Source: Corallium rubrum
Lineage: Eukaryota > Cnidaria > Anthozoa > Scleralcyonacea > Coralliidae
Direction: 5' to 3'
Length of the DNA: 64,000 bases
Assembly: GCA_964035015.1 (NCBI GenBank)
Contig: CAXIUP010000016.1
Span: forward strand, 124,001-188,000
Position numbers and translations under genes: made by a program. Shown here piece after piece: positions 58,827 through 64,000 of this stretch. Numbering within the stretch: the first letter of the stretch is position 1; the number at the start of each line of letters is the position of its first letter. The notes under the pieces were generated by a model, which worked only from the letters and a program-made list of their open reading frames with translations, searched no databases and was not told the origin of the DNA.

Positions 58827-59922
58827 ATAAATTAATTGTTTGCCTTTCAATGCATGCAATTAAAAAATATTTTGTTTTTTGTCTTGCATTATTTGCAAAA
58901 ATGCAACCTAAGCAATAGCTTGAAAGCCACAACAAAAACCCAGTATTTTCAGTAGTGTTGTCTACAATTAACCTCTCAAGGACTAGTTTACTAGAAAGGG
59001 AAGTAGAAAACAATGTCTCTTGGTCTCTGAGCTATATACTACATTAATATCTGCACCGTGTATGTTTACTATAGTTGGTAAATAATTACATGTAAACTCA
59101 TTTCCATCATTTGAGGCTCCCTGGTAAATGAACATGCCATACTCTGCAATAGCACTCAATGCCAGATCATTCCAGTAACTACATGCCTTAATAGTAGAAA
59201 AGCAGATAGAATAGAGGCACATTGCACAACATTGCCGAGAACAATTTAAATTGTCATTAAATGTCTCATTGTCAAATGTCAATGGACAGTGACCTGATTC
59301 AGACGTGTTCGTACGTATATTTGTAATTTTTGTAACCTGTGCAGCAGTAATTTTAATGCCTTTAAGCTCAAATAATACATCAGGTTTGTATAAATTTTTG
59401 AAAGACCCTACCAAGTTGATAACTGAATTTACTTCCAACAATAGATATGTTCCACGAGGGTGGGACGTACCAAATGAATCTCTTGCATGTGAATCAAATA
59501 TTTTCAGTAAACCATTTGCAATAGTATAGATGGATACAGTATTACATCCGATTGTTAACAGAAATGAATTATAACTCTCTTGTATCAAACCTTGTAAAGC
59601 ACATTCTAAGGGCATGACATATGGGATATTTCAATTCAAAGTAGTTGTATGGAGTCTACCAGAGTAACTTTCAATAAACTCAAGTTGATAATTTGTATTT
59701 AGCACTGTAACCATGCTGGGTAATTCAGTTAGCAATAAATAAGATCGCCTTGATAATCTTGACAATGCAGAATATAATTCATTTCCAAGTTTCCTAATTT
59801 GAACTAGGTGTCCTGGGTGAGTTATTGTGTAAGTCATTGATTTTTTTCTGAAGTTATGTATCAAAGCAAACAAACTCATGGCAACACATTCGTCCTGCAT
59901 TTGCACCAAATATTTGGTACGA

Positions 59923-62900
59923 GTACGCATCAGCGTACGGTTTATATTGACATATTAAGCCTTTTAATTTGTTTACATCTGATTTTATTTGTGATGCAGT
60001 TACAGGTTGGCCATGAATTGTTTTTAAGGCTATATTAATACTATCTGATACTTTTTTTTGTTCCAATATAAATTGTGCAAAGAAAAGATTCTCTGGATTT
60101 GTTGCAAACCTTCCACTATAATGTAAAAGTCGAGCATTGAAGTACTTCACTGGTGACAATTTAAACTTTCTATCATCTGTGAAGCCAAACTGTCCTTTTG
60201 GAAACAACACTGGGAATGCAAGCTCTTCACATTTTATGTCTCTCATTAGGGATACAGGGTGTTTGTTTTCTCCATGTCCAATATTGTACAATTCATACCC
60301 TAATGAACAATTTTCATTACTTTGTATTTTAACAGGGTAATCTGGTAATACAGACTGTAAACATATCTCATTAGCTGCTTGTCTATATTCATTCAATGGG
60401 TCATCTTTTTCCTCAGTATCATTATCATTCGTAACGTGTTGCATGCAGATTCCTGTTAAGGACTTTTCATTTTTATCAAAATTTATACCGGAAGCATTGT
60501 CATCTTGTTCTAAACTCGTGAGCTTTGCACTGATATTTTGAATATCAATTGTAATCTTATTATACAATGGATTGTTTACCTTGAGCCAGTTAAGTGCATC
60601 AAGAATGAACTGAGGACGTACTGCTTGAAAATATACATGACTTCTGAATTCAAGTTTTCGTTTCAGTCTCAACATTATAATACCTGATCTTTCAGGTGGC
60701 CTTGGTAAAACCTTACATGTCTCATCACATTCAACAGGCACATTACAGATTGCTCCCTTAACTTTTCTTTGCTCTCCTTTCGGCATTACTATCATATTCT
60801 CAAAAACTATTCTCTGTGCAATAAGAATTTGCTCAAATTTTTCTAACGATGCAAGTTCAGCTGGTATTTTGTCAACATACATGTTATTAAATATTGCCTG
60901 ACATGGAATTTTCCCTTTTGATACCTTTGAATGACAGGTTTTACAAATGTATTCTTTTTGATCAAATCACTTTATATCTGTAAAAAGGTGTTCATTGACA
61001 TCAATGTATTTATTTTTATGTAATAGGATGACTGATTTTCTGTAGAGTAATCGATTGCAAACAGAAGAAATATAATAAGGACCTTCTTTTATTTTATTGT
61101 GAAACCTGGATATATAATCATCTAAATCATCTAAATTGATTGATCTATAATTTTTGATTTTGGTTTCATGAAGAACTTTCTTTTTCAAAGGATCCATTGA
61201 TTTATATTACTTGGCATTTGTTTCAACTAGATTTTTCTTTTGCATAGAATCCATTGATTTATATGTTTTGGCATTTGTTTCAAGGAGGACGTTCTTTTTC
61301 AAAGGATCCGTTGATTTATATTTTTTGGCATTTGTTTCAACTAGATTTTTCTTTTGCATAGGATCCATTGATTTATATTTTTTGGCATTTGTTTCAAGTA
61401 GATTTTTCTTTTGCATAGGATCCATTGATTTATATTTTTTGGCATTTGTTTCAACTAGATCTTTCTTCTTCATAGGATACAATGATTTATATTTTTTGGC
61501 ATTTGTTTCAACTACATCTTTCCTCTTCATAGGATCCATACTTTTGTACTCAAAAGCAGCTTTCTGTTACCTCATTCTTTTCTTAACAGGTTCTAAATTT
61601 GCAAATTCCTCTTTTCTTTTGTCCGCAATTAATTTTTTTGCATGGTAGACTGATGCTTTCTTATAATCTTTTTTTTTTTTCTGATTGTCTTAATTGGGAT
61701 GAACATGACAGAAATTGAATGTTGTATTGTATTTCCTCACTTTTGAGATTGTGTCTGACAATATTCCATACTTTATTAATAACAGAATCAGTATCATTAA
61801 ATTTTTCAAATAAATTAATTATTTGCCTTTCATTGCATGCAATTAAAAAATATTTTGTTTTTTGTCTTGCATTATTTGCAAAAATGCAACCTAAGCAATA
61901 GCTTGAAAGGCACAACAAAAACCCAGTACTTTCAGTAGTGTTGTCTACAATTGACCTCTCAAGGACTAGTTTACTAGAAAGAGAAGTGGAAAACAATGTC
62001 TCTTGGTCTCTTGAGCTATATACTACATTAATATCTGCACCGTGTATGTTTACTATAGTTGGTAAATAATTACATGTAAGCTCATTTCCATCATTTGAGG
62101 CTCCCTGGTAAATGAACATGCCATACTCTGCAATAGCACTCAATGTCAGATCATTCCAGTAACTACATGCCTTAATAGTAGAAAGGCAGATAGAATAGAG
62201 GCACATTGCACGACATGGCCGAAAACAGTTTAAATTGTCATTAAATGTCTCATTATCACATGTCAATGGACAGTGACCTGATTCAGATGTGTTCGTATGT
62301 GTATTTGTAATTTTTGTAACCTATACAGCAGTAATTATAATGCCTTTAAGCTCAAATAAAACATCAGGTTTGTATAAATTTTTGAAAGATCCTACCAAGT
62401 TGATAACTGAATTTACTTCCAACAATACACATGTTCCACGAGGGTGGGACATACCAAATGAATCTCTTGCATGTGAATCAAATATTTTCAGTAAACCATT
62501 TGCAATAGTATAGATGGATACAGTATTACATCCGATTGTTAACAGAAATGAATTATAACTCTCTTGTAGCAAACCTTGTAAAGCACATTCTAAGGGCATG
62601 ACATATGGGATGTTTTCATTCAAAGTAGTTGTATGGAGTCTAACAGAGTAACTTTCACTAAACTCAAGTTGATAATTTGTATTTAGCACTGTAGCCATGC
62701 TGGGTAATTCAGTTAGCAATGAATAAGATTGCTTAATTCTTTGAACGTTTTCATGGCGATAAAGTAATATAAATAAGTTTTGTGGAAACACCACGTAAAA
62801 TATTTCTTTGCTAAGCTTTCGGCCTGTTGACTCAGGCCTTCATCAGAGCAATGACAACAAGTTGTTGGCTCACGTCATTTATAAACTAAGCAACTGATCA

Positions 62901-63347
62901 ATTAAATCACGTAAGAATACAATGGCGTATCACGTGGCGTGCCCTATTCGGAGAACATTCTTGATTTTGTTTTCTAATTAATAAAATTAACGTGATACGC
63001 CATTGTATTCTTACGTGATTTAATTGATCAGTTGCTTAGTTTATAAATGACGTGAGCCAACAACTTGTTGTCATTGCTCTGATGAAGGCCTGAGTCAACA
63101 GGCCGAAAGCTTAGCAAAGAAATATTTTACGTGGTGTTTGCACAAAACTTATTTATATTGAATAAGATTGCCTTGATAATCTTGACAATGCAGAATATAA
63201 TTCATTTCCAAGGTTCATAATTTGAACTAGGTGTTCTGGGTGAGTTATTGTGTAAGTCATTGATTTGTTTCTGAAGTTATGTATCAAAGCACACGAACTC
63301 GTGGCAACACATTGCTGTCCTGTATTTGCACCAAATATATAGTACGA
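59923..63347 (-). pseudogene. U13: Helitron unit with a Penelope-like foldback insertion
   Basis: The protease beginning is at 63172-63347. It is interrupted at SRLSRQSYSI by the 427-bp element (62733-63159), resumes at 62321-62732 and ends in FDSHARDSFGMSHPRGTCVL. The Cys-rich block and linker are open at 61661-62266 (201 codons). Seven repeats are at 61207-61539, CxxC at 60967-61197, and DUF6570 with Helitron_like_N at 59854-60882 (342 codons, across the junction). In the CxxC segment Cys is replaced by Ser (SSVCNRLL) as in U10. Confidence 0.8.
62733..63159. mobile_element. Penelope-like foldback fragment with hammerhead-like core
   Basis: A 12-bp target duplication GAATAAGATTGC (62721-62732 and 63160-63171). 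Two inverted arms of about 170 bp (62766-62938 and 62991-63159) surround a ~52-bp spacer. Each arm has CTGATGA, a stem GGCCTG/CAGGCC and GAAA (plus strand: 63079-63108; inverted at about 62817-62847). This is the conserved pattern of hammerhead ribozymes known from Penelope-like terminal repeats, though one extra A separates CTGATGA from the stem and the cleavage triplet is not clear. No coding remnant. Confidence 0.7.
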
Positions 63348-64000
63348 GTACGCATCAGCGTACGGTTTATATCGACAAATTAAGCCTTTTAACTTGTTTA
63401 CATCTGATTTTATTTGTGATGCAGTTGCAGGTTTGCCATGAATTTTTTTCAAGGCTATATTAATACTATCTGATACTTTTTTTTGTTCCAATATAAATTG
63501 TGCAAAGAAAATATACTCTGGATTTGTTGCAAACCTTCCACTATAATGTAAAAGTCGAGCATTGAAGTACTTCAGTGGTGACAATTTAACCTTTCTATCA
63601 TCTGTGAAGCCAAACTTTCCTTTTGGAAACAACACTGGGAGTGCAAACACTTCACATTTTGTGTCTCTCATTAGGGATGCAGGGTGTTTGTTTCCTCCAT
63701 GTGCAATATTGTACACTTCATTCCCTAACGAACAATTTTCATTACTTTGTATTGTAACAGGGTAATCTGGTAATACAGACTGTAAACATATCTCATTAGT
63801 TGCTTGTCTATATTCATTCAATGGGTCATCTTTTTCCTCAGTATCATCATCATTCGTAACGTGTTGCATGCAGTTTTCTGTTAAGGACTTTTCATTTTTA
63901 TCAAAAATTATACCTGAAGCATTGTCATCTTGTTCTAAACTCGTGAGCTTTGCACTGATATTTTGAATATCAATTGTAATATTATTATACAATGGATTGT
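63348..64000 (-). pseudogene. U14: partial Helitron unit, DUF6570 end and Helitron_like_N
   Basis: A 279-codon open frame (63153-63992) begins in MYNNITIDIQNISAKLTSLE (end of DUF6570), passes the acidic segment DDDTEEKDDPLNEYRQ, and reads Helitron_like_N (ALPVLFPKGKFGFTDDRK; RFATNPEYIFFAQFILEQKK). It continues without a break through the junction palindrome at 63348-63363 into the protease GANTGQQCVATSSCALIHNF of U13, up to the Penelope-like insertion. The right part of the unit is beyond the window. Confidence 0.75.

Larger units (their letters stand above)
50980..59922 (-). pseudogene. U12: Helitron unit interrupted by the 52.9-58.8 kb insertion
   Basis: The protease start is at 59631-59922 and the protease centre with the Cys-rich block at 58983-59615 (210 codons; FDSHARDSFGTSHPRGTYLL). 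The block's end is at 58832-59013. The insertion then separates these from the linker at 52866 and below. From there to DUF6570 a single 526-codon frame is open (51395-52975). Helitron_like_N is at 51087-51347. At the protease entry ACATTCGTCC lacks bases of the GQQC motif. Seven repeats. Confidence 0.8.
1..64000 (-). mobile_element. Tandem array (macrosatellite) of truncated Helitron coding units
   Basis: Fourteen head-to-tail junctions are visible, all in minus orientation, and both window edges fall inside a unit. Conserved peptides recur in fixed order: GQQCVAMSLCALIH and FDSHARDS (cysteine protease), 19-residue repeats of the KKYKSMDPMQKKNLLETNA type, CSVCNRLL...CKTCHSKV, MPKGQQRKVKG...VECDETCKVLPRPP (DUF6570-like), then PVLFPKGQFGFTDD and RFATNPENLFFAQF (Helitron_like_N). 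In animal Helitrons these domains precede an HUH replication domain and a PIF1 helicase; neither is found here. Clean units are 2,920-2,923 bp with six 57-bp repeats and 2,983-2,988 bp with seven. The array is therefore a fragment that multiplied as a satellite, by unequal exchange or rolling-circle concatemer formation. Which process acted is inference. Confidence 0.85.

Noticed and set aside
1-64000. Giant continuous polyprotein made by the whole array
   Set aside because: The frame is open across some junctions, but stops and frameshifts occur within every unit, so no long product can exist from this copy.
1-64000. tRNA or rRNA genes, including a tRNA-derived SINE head
   Set aside because: I found no convincing A/B-box pair or cloverleaf on either strand by eye; a covariance search was not possible.

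Overview
The window is non-genic eukaryotic DNA. It is AT-rich and made almost entirely of transposon sequence. No host gene, tRNA or rRNA is recognisable. The mix of families (OTU/C76-protease Helitron, CR1/Jockey-like LINE, Penelope-like elements, Copia, foldback and MITE-like elements) suggests an invertebrate animal, perhaps a cnidarian or mollusc. That placement is inference from the repeats, not from any marker gene.

The backbone is one tandem array running off both edges. Every unit points the same way (minus strand). A clean unit is about 2.92 kb and codes, in order, for a herpes-tegument/OTU-like cysteine-protease domain, a second Cys-rich conserved block, a lysine-rich linker, 5-7 in-frame 19-residue repeats (57 bp each), a CxxC...CxxC segment, a DUF6570-like domain, and the beginning of the Helitron_like_N domain. 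The HUH replication domain and PIF1 helicase of a real Helitron are absent everywhere. Helitron_like_N breaks off and the next unit's protease follows in the same frame across a short perfect palindrome (GTACGC-ATCA/ATTA-GCGTAC), present at all 14 junctions. All units are decayed. The longest open stretches are 534, 526 and 468 codons.

Layout by junction: partial unit (1-343); U1 344-4516; U2 4517-7436; U3 7437-10419; U4 10420-14594; U5 14595-17582; U6 17583-21292; U7 21293-36176 (split by Copia); U8 36177-39098; U9 39099-44511; U10 44512-47434; U11 47435-50979; U12 50980-59922; U13 59923-63347; U14 from 63348. Unit length varies with the number of 57-bp repeats and with later insertions. U1 and U4 belong to a higher-order duplication about 10.08 kb apart. 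U6 and U9 share another LINE insertion about 21.28 kb apart.

Insertions into the array: a CR1/Jockey-type LINE piece in U1 and U4; a second LINE 3' piece in U6 and U9; Penelope-like fragments in U6, U11 and U13; a 2-kb satellite of 15 hairpin-ended monomers in U9; a 12.1-kb Copia element in U7; and an unclassified 5.4-kb element followed directly by its 565-bp short relative in U12. The Copia element is itself host to a small MITE and a 7.4-kb foldback element whose arms are 199-bp tandem arrays.

The observations most worth following are the coding macrosatellite with its junction palindrome; the satellite monomer whose core recurs at 55.6 kb between different, but again mutually complementary, ends; the hairpin-rich tract at 56.0-56.7 kb; the twin hairpins at 57.45-57.58 kb with an identical loop and different paired stems; and the recurrent Penelope-like insertion point.
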